From the NCBI RefSeq assembly GCF_030065885.1, contig NZ_JASJCS010000017.1:1-64000 (forward strand): a stretch of DNA of 64,000 nucleotides, written 5' to 3'. The position numbers were made by a program, and so were the translations under genes. Numbering within the stretch: position 1 is the first letter of the stretch; each line of letters begins with the position of its first letter. The notes below the pieces were generated by a model. The model searched no databases, was not told the origin of the DNA, and worked only from the letters and a program-made list of their open reading frames with translations. Shown here in pieces: positions 25,314 through 33,556 of the stretch. Source of the DNA: Ilumatobacter sp. (GTDB lineage Bacteria > Actinomycetota > Acidimicrobiia > Acidimicrobiales > Ilumatobacteraceae).

Positions 25314-26798
25314 TCACCTGCCGAGCGCGCTGAGCATCGGCTGCAGACGCCCCCGGATCCACCTGCTGCGCCGAATCCGCGGCGCGAGCGACGCCACGAG
25401 CTCGCACTCGGCGCCGATCGTGCGCTCGACGCCGCAGCTCGCCCGCACCGCGGCGGCAGCCCTGCGCGAGCGTTCGAGGAACTGGTCCGGGTCGTCCTGC
25501 AGCGCGAGGACGGCCTCGGCCAGGCAGGCGGCGTCCTCGGGTGGACACAGCACGCCCGCGTCCTCGGGCACGTACTCGGGCACCGCTGCGACGGCGGTCG
25601 TGACCGGCACGAGACCGCTGCTCATCGCCTCGAGTGACGTGAGGCCCTGGCTGTCCCACCGAGAGGGAACGAGCATCACACCGTGGTCGCCGTGGAGCTC
25701 GGCCAGGCGCTCGGGACTGACGAATCCACGGCTGATCGTGACGTTGTCGAGCTCGTGCAGCGGCCCGGTGCACTCGTCGAAGTACTTGCCGTCGCCGACG
25801 ATCGTGACGTGCATCTCGGCGAAGTGATCGCTGTCGGCCAGGCGCAGCACTGCGTCCCGCGAGAGGTCGTTCGCGTAGTTGCGAGCGTTGAAGCTCCGGA
25901 CCCACAGCACCCGACGCCGCTGCTCGGCCGAACGCTCCCGGTACGGGAAGACCTCGTCGTCGACGACGTTCGGTATCACGTGGGGGTGCCGTGGCGGCCG
26001 ACGAACGAAGTCCTCGGCAATGCCCTGCATGAAGTGCGAGACGAAGACGGTGTGGATGTTCTCGGACTCGAAGACCTCCGACATCGCCGAGCGCCGCGTG
26101 CGGTTCAGCTCGTCGAGGAACTCGCGGTGCTCGCGCAGGTAGTCCTCGTCGAAGTTGAACGCCAGCTCACGCCAGTCGCGGGCCTCGAACCCGTGCACCC
26201 AGACGACGAACGGCAGCGTGGACGCGAACGGTTGCAGCACCTCCCACAGCGCCGGCTCCATGTGGTGCACGCCGATCAGCACGGGTTCGAGCTGGTCGAC
26301 GAGGCCGGCGACCATCTCGCGACTGGTGCGATGCACCTTGACGCCGTCGACGACCGACGTCCGCACCCTGCGGCCGTTCAGGTCGGTGACGACGACATGC
26401 GTGCGGATCCCGTACTCGGCGTAGCGGCGGACGCGGGCACGGACGAACTCGCCGCCATACGGGTACCGGCCACCCGGATAGCGGGGGCAGATCACCATGA
26501 TCGCCGGTGGCTCGGGCCGGACCGCGCGGACGGCGCGAACGCCTCTGGAGGCCACGCGGCGTCCCACGGCGCCGACCTGCCTGTCGATGCGTTTGCCGTC
26601 GATCATCGGTCGCAGCCGCTTGAGGACCATGTCGTCCCCTTGCGTTCGGGCCGCCACCTCGTCGTCGAGCGCGCGCCCGACCTGTCCGAGCTGCTGTTCG
26701 ATGCGGCGCATCGAGCTGCGGAGCTCGTCCATGTCCTCTGCCATCGCCCGCGCCATGAGCAGGTCTGCGTCGTCGGGCTCCGGTGTCGATGTGTCCAT
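25314..26798 (-). CDS. GT4 glycosyltransferase with N-terminal coiled coil
   Basis: 494 aa from ATG 26798, one of the few starts here with a clear SD (AGGGAG, 6 nt upstream on the minus strand). Residues 10-60 are a coiled coil (MDELRSSMRRIEQQLGQVGR). A basic linker leads to the GT-B domain at about 100 (AIMVICPRYPGGRYPYGGEF), with VVWVHGFEARDW, VLWVRSFNARNYAND and SRWDSQGLTSLEAMSSGLVP as the donor-site motif. The fused coiled coil parallels the free small coiled-coil proteins of the locus. It is 19 nt downstream of the FkbM-GT gene. Confidence 0.86.
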   Translation of the reverse strand: MDTSTPEPDDADLLMARAMAEDMDELRSSMRRIEQQLGQVGRALDDEVAARTQGDDMVLKRLRPMIDGKRIDRQVGAVGRRVASRGVRAVRAVRPEPPAIMVICPRYPGGRYPYGGEFVRARVRRYAEYGIRTHVVVTDLNGRRVRTSVVDGVKVHRTSREMVAGLVDQLEPVLIGVHHMEPALWEVLQPFASTLPFVVWVHGFEARDWRELAFNFDEDYLREHREFLDELNRTRRSAMSEVFESENIHTVFVSHFMQGIAEDFVRRPPRHPHVIPNVVDDEVFPYRERSAEQRRRVLWVRSFNARNYANDLSRDAVLRLADSDHFAEMHVTIVGDGKYFDECTGPLHELDNVTISRGFVSPERLAELHGDHGVMLVPSRWDSQGLTSLEAMSSGLVPVTTAVAAVPEYVPEDAGVLCPPEDAACLAEAVLALQDDPDQFLERSRRAAAAVRASCGVERTIGAECELVASLAPRIRRSRWIRGRLQPMLSALGR

Positions 26799-26811
26799 AC
26801 GAGGCTCCCTT
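26799..26811 (-). promoter_or_regulatory. Shine-Dalgarno site for the coiled-coil GT4 gene
   Basis: The minus strand shows AGGGAGCCTCGT directly before ATG 26798. Because most genes here are leaderless or coupled by overlap, this SD in a 19-nt gap marks independent ribosome loading and supports the chosen start. Confidence 0.5.
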
Positions 26812-26817
26812 GGTCGT

Positions 26818-29253
26818 CTACAGCAGGTCGACGATGAGGTCGATGAGGCGGTCGGTCTGAGCTGCGCGCGAGAAGGCCATCCGGTCGGCACGTGGAGCGA
26901 AGCTCGGCTCGAACGAGGCGACGAAGTCCGCGACGTCCTCTTCGGTGTTGCGGACCCAGTGCACACCGTCGAGGTTCGCGGTGAGGTCGTGGAGCTCGCC
27001 GGTCTGCGGCTCGCCGTCGGTGAGGATCACGATCTCGAGGTCCGCACCGATGTAGTCGAACACCTTGGTGGTGTGCTCGAACGGATCACCGTTGGTGATG
27101 ATCAGCCCGACGTCGGCCTCGGCGAGGATCTCGCCGAGCTCGGTGTACGGAACTCGACCGATCGCCTCGACATCGGGGCGGTCGAGGTCGGCGAGCCGCG
27201 GGTCGGGAGGGCCGACGTGGACGAGCCGATGCGGCGAGCCGTCGAGACTCGCCAGCAGGTGCCGCGGATCGTGGGTCGCGTAGAGGCGCCCGGCCAAGAC
27301 GATCGTGGCGCCGTCCGACGATCGAGGGCCGTGGGATCGCGGCACCGCCACCTTCTCGTCGAACCCGTTCGAGATCACGACGCGGCGCCCCTGGTACGCC
27401 TCGCCGCACACCAGATCGAGACAGGTCCCGTTCACGGTGGTGACGGCGTCGGCGTGCGGCAGGAACTCCTGCTGGAAGCGCGTCAGCAGTGCCGTCTGCA
27501 CCTCGTTGTGCGACAGCCGGGGATTGTTCACGAAGGGATCGCGGAAGTCGAGGACCACTCGGCTGCCGAGGCCGCGGATCTGCGCAGCCGCGTCGAAGCA
27601 GTAGAAGGGGTTGCCGGTCATCACCACGACGTCATACGGCTTGGCGGCCTCGAGCGCCTCGACGAGATACGGCGTCCACGTCGACGAGATGGTGTCGAGG
27701 CGAGCGGCGTCCAGTTCGGCCACGACCTCGCGGCGTTCCTCGCCGAGCGGCGTCGCCAACCCACGATCGATCACCGTGCGGCTGCGCTCGAGCGGCGGGA
27801 ACGTCGCCGACGCCGTGAAGAGATCGACGGTGACGTCCAGGCCGCGGGCCGTCGCGAGCGAGGGCATCCTCCGGTACCAGTATTCGACGCGATTCACACC
27901 GACCGACTCGGTCGGCGGCCCGAAGTACGACACGAGCGCGACTCGAACGTCGGCGTCGTCGAGCACGTCCTCGACAGGGCCGGCATCGTCGAGCGCGTCG
28001 ACGAGTCGTTCGATCTCGTCGACGAGGGCACCTTCGACCGGCCGAGCCGAGAAGATGAGCCGGCGTTGCCACTCCTGCGGATCAGGGCCGTCGAGGAGCC
28101 GGGCGATCGCCCCGTTGATCAGCTCCCACGACTTCCAGTGGCTCGACAGCTCGGCTCGGTATACGAGCACATAGGGCTGCCCGAGGCTGCGAACGACCAG
28201 CTCGGCGACGCGGTGGCTGACTGCGCGATGGTCGACCACGACGAGGGCAGGCGGTCCGAGGTCGCGAACGGCGCGCACCACGTCGGCGCTCACCGCCGTG
28301 TGCGTGCGCGGCACCTGCGACCCGAGCTGGGAGAGCGCGACGACCGACAGGTCGAGATCGGCCTCCGGGTCGCCGGGGTCGGGCTCGCCGAGGTCGAGCT
28401 CGCCGAGCACGAGCACGTGGGGGCGCGGCGCCGCGGGCCGGGCACGAGCCGCTCTGTCCGCCGCGCGTCGACGCACTCGGTTGAGGTCCTCGGAGAGTCG
28501 AATCGTGTGGGCGACCGAGGCTTCGACGACCGGATCCGAGCGGCTGAGCTCGCCACAGACGCCGTCCGGTGCGACCCAGATCACCGTTGGTGTCGGGTTC
28601 AGGACCGCGATCGGCGCGTACCCCAGTTCCGTCATGAGGGTGCGCAGTTCGTGGTAGGCGACGAGGCTCTGGACCTCGGCCGTGACGACCGGTCGATGCA
28701 CCTGCAGCACGTGGCGAGCGCCGGCGAGCACCGCTGGTTCGTGCCCCTCGACGTCGATCTTGATCAGCCCGATGCGTGCACCGTCCTGTGCGAAGCGGTG
28801 CTGCGACCACAGCTGATCCAACGTCGTGGTCGGCACCTCGACGCCTCCGTCCGGCGACGGCGCCTCGATCGAGGCCGTGCCCGCGTCGGCTTCGGACAGC
28901 TGACCGAGGCTCGCCGTACCGGCGTGGTCGGAGAGCGCGACGTTCACGAGGTCGGCTCGGCCGGGCGGGACGCTGCGGCCGACGTTGTCGGCCAGGAGTC
29001 GGAACGACGGCGGGTTCGGCTCGGCAGCGACGACCGACATCCCCATGACAGCCGCGAAGTACAGCGTGTGGTTGCCGATGTGCGCACCGACGTCGATCGC
29101 GACGGTGTCGCGAGGGATCACGCTCGACAACAGCTCGAGGAAGCCGAGCTCGTAGAAGGTGCCCTCGCGACGCAGGAACGCCGACACCGAGCAGTTCTCC
29201 TGTGTCGACACGACCAGGTGATGGCCGTCGTACTCGATCGTTGCGTCGCTCAT
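26818..29253 (-). CDS. FkbM methyltransferase fused to a GT4 glycosyltransferase
   Basis: 811 aa from ATG 29253 (ATGA overlap with the upstream gene). Residues about 1-230 are a FkbM-family SAM methyltransferase: TVAIDVGAHIGNHTLYFAAV (SAM motif I), VVAAEPNPPSFRLLADNV and IGLIKIDVEGHEPAVLAGAR. Residues about 260-370 form a middle Rossmann-like segment I cannot assign. Residues about 395-811 are a GT-B domain (VSYFGPPTESVGVNRVEYWY, VVLDFRDPFVN, ATIVLAGRLYATHD, FEHTTKVFDYIGADLEIVIL). It may O-methylate and glycosylate the same chain end, a combination that could cap or terminate the polymer. Confidence 0.86.
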   Translation of the reverse strand: MSDATIEYDGHHLVVSTQENCSVSAFLRREGTFYELGFLELLSSVIPRDTVAIDVGAHIGNHTLYFAAVMGMSVVAAEPNPPSFRLLADNVGRSVPPGRADLVNVALSDHAGTASLGQLSEADAGTASIEAPSPDGGVEVPTTTLDQLWSQHRFAQDGARIGLIKIDVEGHEPAVLAGARHVLQVHRPVVTAEVQSLVAYHELRTLMTELGYAPIAVLNPTPTVIWVAPDGVCGELSRSDPVVEASVAHTIRLSEDLNRVRRRAADRAARARPAAPRPHVLVLGELDLGEPDPGDPEADLDLSVVALSQLGSQVPRTHTAVSADVVRAVRDLGPPALVVVDHRAVSHRVAELVVRSLGQPYVLVYRAELSSHWKSWELINGAIARLLDGPDPQEWQRRLIFSARPVEGALVDEIERLVDALDDAGPVEDVLDDADVRVALVSYFGPPTESVGVNRVEYWYRRMPSLATARGLDVTVDLFTASATFPPLERSRTVIDRGLATPLGEERREVVAELDAARLDTISSTWTPYLVEALEAAKPYDVVVMTGNPFYCFDAAAQIRGLGSRVVLDFRDPFVNNPRLSHNEVQTALLTRFQQEFLPHADAVTTVNGTCLDLVCGEAYQGRRVVISNGFDEKVAVPRSHGPRSSDGATIVLAGRLYATHDPRHLLASLDGSPHRLVHVGPPDPRLADLDRPDVEAIGRVPYTELGEILAEADVGLIITNGDPFEHTTKVFDYIGADLEIVILTDGEPQTGELHDLTANLDGVHWVRNTEEDVADFVASFEPSFAPRADRMAFSRAAQTDRLIDLIVDLL

Positions 29254-30401
29254 GTCGGGGTTGCCTCTCGATGGACTCGCTCGACGTTCCGTACGTACTC
29301 GTCCTCGATCGCCTCCCATGAGTAGCAGGCGCGAGCACGTTCGGCCGCCTGCCGGCGTTGGGAGGCCGTGGGCGGGTCGTCGAGGAGGCGCACGATGGCC
29401 GCCGCGAGCGATCGCGCGTCGTCGCTGCGAGCCCCCTCGAATCTCGCCGAGCACGCGCCGGCGAGCTCGATCCAGAGCGGGAAGTCGGTGGCGGCCACGG
29501 GCAGGCCCATCATCATGTACTCGAACAGCTTGTTGGGCTGCGACTCGACGTGGTTGGCGAGCGCCAGGAACGGCAGCACCGCCACGTCGGCTCGTGTGAG
29601 CGCGTCGTAGACCTCGTCGCGCGGCCTCCATCCGGCGACGTCGGTGTCGGCCCAGCCATCGAGCTGTGCCAACTCGTCGCACAGCGACGGCGGGGTCAGC
29701 CGACCGACGATCTCGAGCCGGGCGTCGTGTGTCGTGTTGACGATCGCCATCGCCTCGACGAGTGCCCGTGCACCCCGCGCGAGACGGAGGTCGCCGACGT
29801 ACAGCACCCTGGCCGGTTCGGCACCGCGGGCCGTCCCGGGCCCGACATCCAGCCGGGGGGCGTCCGCGAGCAGGGGGCGGTTCAGCACGAGCATCGATCG
29901 ATCGGCTGCGAAGCGACGACGGATCGCCGGCGTCGCGCAGAAGACCGCGCTGACCCTCCTGGTGGCGAGCAGCTCGAGGCGTCCGAACGCGGCACCGGCG
30001 AGCCGACGAAGCACGGCCGGGATCCACTCCTTGTCGCGGATCTGGGCCGCGTAGTCCTCGTGGGCGTCGTACACCAACGCGGCGGGCCGGCGGCGGCGGA
30101 AGCCGAGACGCAGCAACTCGGGGTCGTGCAGCACGACCACGTCGGGCCGAAGGGCCTCGATGGCGTCGCCGATGCGAGCGACGAGCCGCGTCATCCGGTG
30201 CCGGCGCACGTCGGCGCGTCCGACGCCGACGACGTTCACGCCATCGACCACCCGCTCGCCGTCGCCAGGTGCGAGCAGCGTGACGTGATGTCCGTGACGT
30301 GCCAAGGAGCGACACTGGCGTTCGAAGATCCGGCCGTCGTCCCACCGATGGACGGAGGTTGCGTGGACGACGCGGAGCGTGGCGCCGTCGGCTGATCTCA
30401 G
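29250..30401 (-). CDS. GT4 glycosyltransferase, probable CTG start
   Basis: 383 aa read from CTG 30401, which overlaps the upstream stop as CTGA. The frame has no ATG, GTG or TTG near the N-terminal strand LRVVHATSVHRWDDGRIF; the nearest (TTG, then GTG) would delete the first part of the Rossmann fold. Motifs: VVVLHDPELLRLGF, LVYDAHEDYAAQIRDKEW, ARVLYVGDLRLARGARALVE and QPNKLFEYMMMGLPVAATDF at the donor site. It is a single-domain retaining GT-B enzyme, paralogous to domain A of the 21070 fusion. Embedded in the minus operon with 4-nt overlaps on both sides. Confidence 0.84.
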   Translation of the reverse strand: MRSADGATLRVVHATSVHRWDDGRIFERQCRSLARHGHHVTLLAPGDGERVVDGVNVVGVGRADVRRHRMTRLVARIGDAIEALRPDVVVLHDPELLRLGFRRRRPAALVYDAHEDYAAQIRDKEWIPAVLRRLAGAAFGRLELLATRRVSAVFCATPAIRRRFAADRSMLVLNRPLLADAPRLDVGPGTARGAEPARVLYVGDLRLARGARALVEAMAIVNTTHDARLEIVGRLTPPSLCDELAQLDGWADTDVAGWRPRDEVYDALTRADVAVLPFLALANHVESQPNKLFEYMMMGLPVAATDFPLWIELAGACSARFEGARSDDARSLAAAIVRLLDDPPTASQRRQAAERARACYSWEAIEDEYVRNVERVHREATPT

Positions 30402-31189
30402 AGGTCCTCGGTGGTCGATGCTTCCTCTCCCACGTTGATCCGGCGTTGGTACTCCTTGATGACGGGCCGTGGCTCGCCGGCCGCCACCAGGTTGCCATGG
30501 TCGAGGAGGATGCACTCGGTCGACAGCTCGCGGACCGACTGGAGGGCATGGCTGACCAGCACGATCGAGCCCGCCTTGTCGCACAGCTCGCGCATCTTCA
30601 TCGTCGCCTTCTTCTTGAAGCTCGCGTCGCCCGCGGACAGGGCCTCGTCGACGAGCAGGATGTCGGGGTCCATGTGCACCGAGACGGAGAACGCCAGCCG
30701 GCCCGTCATGCCCGAGCTGTACGCCCGCACGGGGAAGTCGATGAACTCCTCGAGCCCGGAGAAGGCGACGATCTCGTCGAACCGCTCGCGGATCTCGGGC
30801 CGGGTGAGACCCGCTGCGAGACCACCCAACATGACGTTCTCGCGCCCGCTCAGGTTGCGATTGAAGCCGAGCCCGAGCGACAGCAGGGTCGAGATCTCGC
30901 CGTACACCTCGACCTTGCCGGAGGTCGGCGGGAGGATGCCGGCGAGCACGCGCAGCAGGGTCGACTTCCCCGCGCCGTTGTGCCCGATCACGCCGAGGAC
31001 GCCCCCGCGGGGAACATCGATCGAGACACCCTTCAGCGCTTCGATGGTGCGGACCTCCCGGCGACCCCCGAAGATCCTGCTGACCGACGTCTTCAGCGTC
31101 GGGTTGACGTCCATCGTCGTCCGGTACGTGAGGTGGATGTCGGTGGCCCGGATCGCATACGGGGATTCAGATGCGGACGGCAAACTCAC
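30398..31189 (-). CDS. Polysaccharide ABC exporter ATPase without C-terminal binding domain
   Basis: 263 aa from GTG 31189, overlapping the permease gene by 23 nt. Walker A GHNGAGKST, STLLSLGLGFNRNLSGREN (typical of polysaccharide exporters), signature YSSGMTGRL and Walker B ILLVDEALSAGD are intact. At 263 aa it lacks the extra beta domain of the 401-aa ATPase at 9886, resembling KpsT/TagH-short types. Together with the neighbouring permease it forms a complete second exporter. Confidence 0.9.
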   Translation of the reverse strand: MSLPSASESPYAIRATDIHLTYRTTMDVNPTLKTSVSRIFGGRREVRTIEALKGVSIDVPRGGVLGVIGHNGAGKSTLLRVLAGILPPTSGKVEVYGEISTLLSLGLGFNRNLSGRENVMLGGLAAGLTRPEIRERFDEIVAFSGLEEFIDFPVRAYSSGMTGRLAFSVSVHMDPDILLVDEALSAGDASFKKKATMKMRELCDKAGSIVLVSHALQSVRELSTECILLDHGNLVAAGEPRPVIKEYQRRINVGEEASTTEDL

Positions 31190-32006
31190 GCTCCTTGCTG
31201 AGGAAGAGCACGACGCCCGTCGTGAGCACGACCACGGACCAGCCCACGCTCACGAGGAGGTCGGTCGCCTGCGGTGCGAGGCCGTCGACCACCACGCGCT
31301 GCCAGGCGCCGATGATGTCGAACAGCGGGTTCAGGTGCGTCCAGGGTCGCGCCCCGCTCGGCACCTCGGAGGGCCGATACAGCACCGGCGAGAGATAGAG
31401 CCAGATGCGGAGCACGTAGCTCAACAGGCTGGACGTGTCCCGGAAGTACACGGTGAGCACCGCGAGGAGCAGCATCAGGCCGGTCGAGATCGCCGTCTGG
31501 ATCACCAGGATCGGGACGAGCCAGAGGAGATGCGGACCGATCGGGAAGCCGACCGCCACGACGAGCACGGCGAGCACGATCAGCTGAGCCCGGTGGCTCA
31601 TCATCGCGTTGAACAGCGCCGAGAGCGGCAGGAGGAGGCGAGGGAAGGCGGAGTTGAGCAGGAGGCCGCCGCCACCGACGACGGAACCCGCCCCGGATGC
31701 CATGACCTCACGGGAGTAGAAGAAGGCGAACAACCCGGAGATGAGGGCGACGATGCCGTCGATGCCGCCCGACGAGCCGCGGATGATCGTGATCAGGAAC
31801 CAGTAGACGAGCGCGAGGAGCAGCGGGTTGAGCAGGTTCCACACCTGGCCGAACAGCGAGTCGACGTGGCGGGCACGACGGCCCGAGCGCGCCATCTCGA
31901 ACGCGAACCGCCGCCGCGTCCAGAGCGCGGACGCGTAGGGGCGAATGGGCGGCAACCCGGCCCGGTAGGGCGCGAAGACGGAGGTGGGCCGTTGGACCTC
32001 GGTCAT
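31167..32006 (-). CDS. ABC-2 polysaccharide exporter permease
   Basis: 279 aa from ATG 32006 (ATGA overlap with the upstream GT4). A cytoplasmic N-terminus with RRRFAFEMARSGRRARHVDS is followed by six hydrophobic segments (for example LLNPLLLALVYWFLITIIRG and IQTAISTGLMLLLAVLTVYF). The conserved YFRDTSSLL motif before TM5 is characteristic of TagG/Wzm/KpsM permeases. It overlaps its ATPase gene by 23 nt, so the two subunits are made together. Confidence 0.9.
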   Translation of the reverse strand: MTEVQRPTSVFAPYRAGLPPIRPYASALWTRRRFAFEMARSGRRARHVDSLFGQVWNLLNPLLLALVYWFLITIIRGSSGGIDGIVALISGLFAFFYSREVMASGAGSVVGGGGLLLNSAFPRLLLPLSALFNAMMSHRAQLIVLAVLVVAVGFPIGPHLLWLVPILVIQTAISTGLMLLLAVLTVYFRDTSSLLSYVLRIWLYLSPVLYRPSEVPSGARPWTHLNPLFDIIGAWQRVVVDGLAPQATDLLVSVGWSVVVLTTGVVLFLSKEREFAVRI

Positions 32007-33556
32007 TGCGAGCGTGCTGTCTCGACGAGCTGCAGGAACGGTGCGTCGGCGAGAACGAGATCGTCGCGGCCGAGCGCTGTGGCATAGGCCGCGCACAGCA
32101 GGGCCTCCTGGCGTTCCCAACTCAGCTCGCGCATCAAGTCGGCACTGTACCGAGCAACGTACTGCCACCGGTCGGCGATGACCTGCCGCGCTGCCACTGC
32201 GAAGTCGTCGGCATCTCCGCTGACGAACACCTCGCCGATGCCGTGACGATGCACGAACTCGGCCATCTCCCTCGTGTCGGACACGACCACGGGCAGGCCC
32301 GCCTGGACGTACTCGAGCAGCTTGGTCGGCACCGCGATCTCGGCGTTGGGGTAGTGGGTGAGCGGATAGATGCCGGCCGTCGCATCGCTGATGAACGGGG
32401 CGATCCGGTCGGGCGGGACGTAGGGGTGGACGTGGACCCGGTCGTCGACGCCCAGGCGGCGCGCCTCGGCCACCAGATCGGCGACGTGTTGCGACGACAC
32501 GTCGGCGAGCAGGACCAGGTGGACGTCGGCGAGTGCGGTGAGGGCGGCGACGACCGTGTCGAGGCCGCGCTTGGGCTTGACGACGCCCGGATACACGAGG
32601 ACCGGAGCATCGCCGAGCGCGAAGGTCGATCGCAGCTGCCCGGCGTCGGCGCGACGATCCCGCCACTCCGGTGGGGCGTTCAGGACGACCGTCGGGCGGT
32701 CCGCCAGGCCAAGCCCGGCGACGAGCTCACCCGCCAGCGCCTCGCCCACGGTCAGCACACCGTCGGCTGCGGGTGCGACGAGCCGCTCGAGCCCGTCGGC
32801 CGCGACGGTCTTCGGGATCGCGCGTTCGGCTCTGAGGCCGGCCACCCACTCGTGCGCGTCGTAGATCCAGCGCACGCGGCGCCCCGCCGCGCCGGCGCGT
32901 CGCGCGTAGGTCGTTCCGACGGCCGCCATGAAGATGTCGTGGGCATGGATCAGATCGGGCTCGAACTCCCACAGCACGGGCACCATCTCGTTGACGTAGC
33001 CGGCCACGAACGGGAGCTGCTCGGACAGGAGCAGCTCGAGCTCGCCGCGTCGATCGACCCCGCCGATCGCGATCGGCGGACGCACATGTGCGCGCCGCCG
33101 CACGACGAACCATCCGTCGAGGACGAGTGCCCGGCTGCGCTCGAACTGGAGACGCGCCCAGGACACGGCACGGCTGCCACGAGAGGTCCGCGAGGCGAGA
33201 TCGTGCTTGATCCGCTCGATGCGCTCGCGCGTCCGCCGCCGCCGCTCGGTTCGCGCGTCTGCGGCCCGGCCGTAGTTGGCCGACGATCCGAAGGCGAGGG
33301 GCGCGAGCGGCCGGATCAGCCACCGACCGTCCGAGCGGCTGACGATCCGCCGGCCGCGAGTGCCGCTGGGCGAGATCGGCACGCGCACGACCGGGATGTC
33401 GCCGATCATCGAGTCGTCCCGGCGTGAGGTCGTCGACGTGCCGACGATCATCACGTCGGCACCCATGCGGCGCGCGCTGGCGGCGGTCTTGATGACCCGG
33501 CTGTCGCTGCTCACGTCGTTCGCGACGATGACGGCGATGCGCAGGGGGGCGCTCAT
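32003..33556 (-). CDS. GT4 glycosyltransferase
   Basis: 517 aa from ATG 33556. Opens with IAVIVANDVSSDSRVIKTAA; then WIYDAHEWVAGLRAERAIPK, DAPVLVYPGVVKPKRGLDTV and IAVPTKLLEYVQAGLPVVVSDT at the donor site. A stretch of about 100 mostly basic residues after residue 55 lies between the first Rossmann strands, an insertion shared with domain A of the 21070 fusion. Overlaps neighbours by 4 nt on both sides. Confidence 0.88.
   Translation of the reverse strand: MSAPLRIAVIVANDVSSDSRVIKTAASARRMGADVMIVGTSTTSRRDDSMIGDIPVVRVPISPSGTRGRRIVSRSDGRWLIRPLAPLAFGSSANYGRAADARTERRRRTRERIERIKHDLASRTSRGSRAVSWARLQFERSRALVLDGWFVVRRRAHVRPPIAIGGVDRRGELELLLSEQLPFVAGYVNEMVPVLWEFEPDLIHAHDIFMAAVGTTYARRAGAAGRRVRWIYDAHEWVAGLRAERAIPKTVAADGLERLVAPAADGVLTVGEALAGELVAGLGLADRPTVVLNAPPEWRDRRADAGQLRSTFALGDAPVLVYPGVVKPKRGLDTVVAALTALADVHLVLLADVSSQHVADLVAEARRLGVDDRVHVHPYVPPDRIAPFISDATAGIYPLTHYPNAEIAVPTKLLEYVQAGLPVVVSDTREMAEFVHRHGIGEVFVSGDADDFAVAARQVIADRWQYVARYSADLMRELSWERQEALLCAAYATALGRDDLVLADAPFLQLVETARSQ

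Noticed and set aside
26818-30549. A single 1243-aa protein covering FkbM-GT and beyond
   Set aside because: The first 432 codons run antisense-like through the next gene in another frame; ATGA at 29253 gives a natural start.
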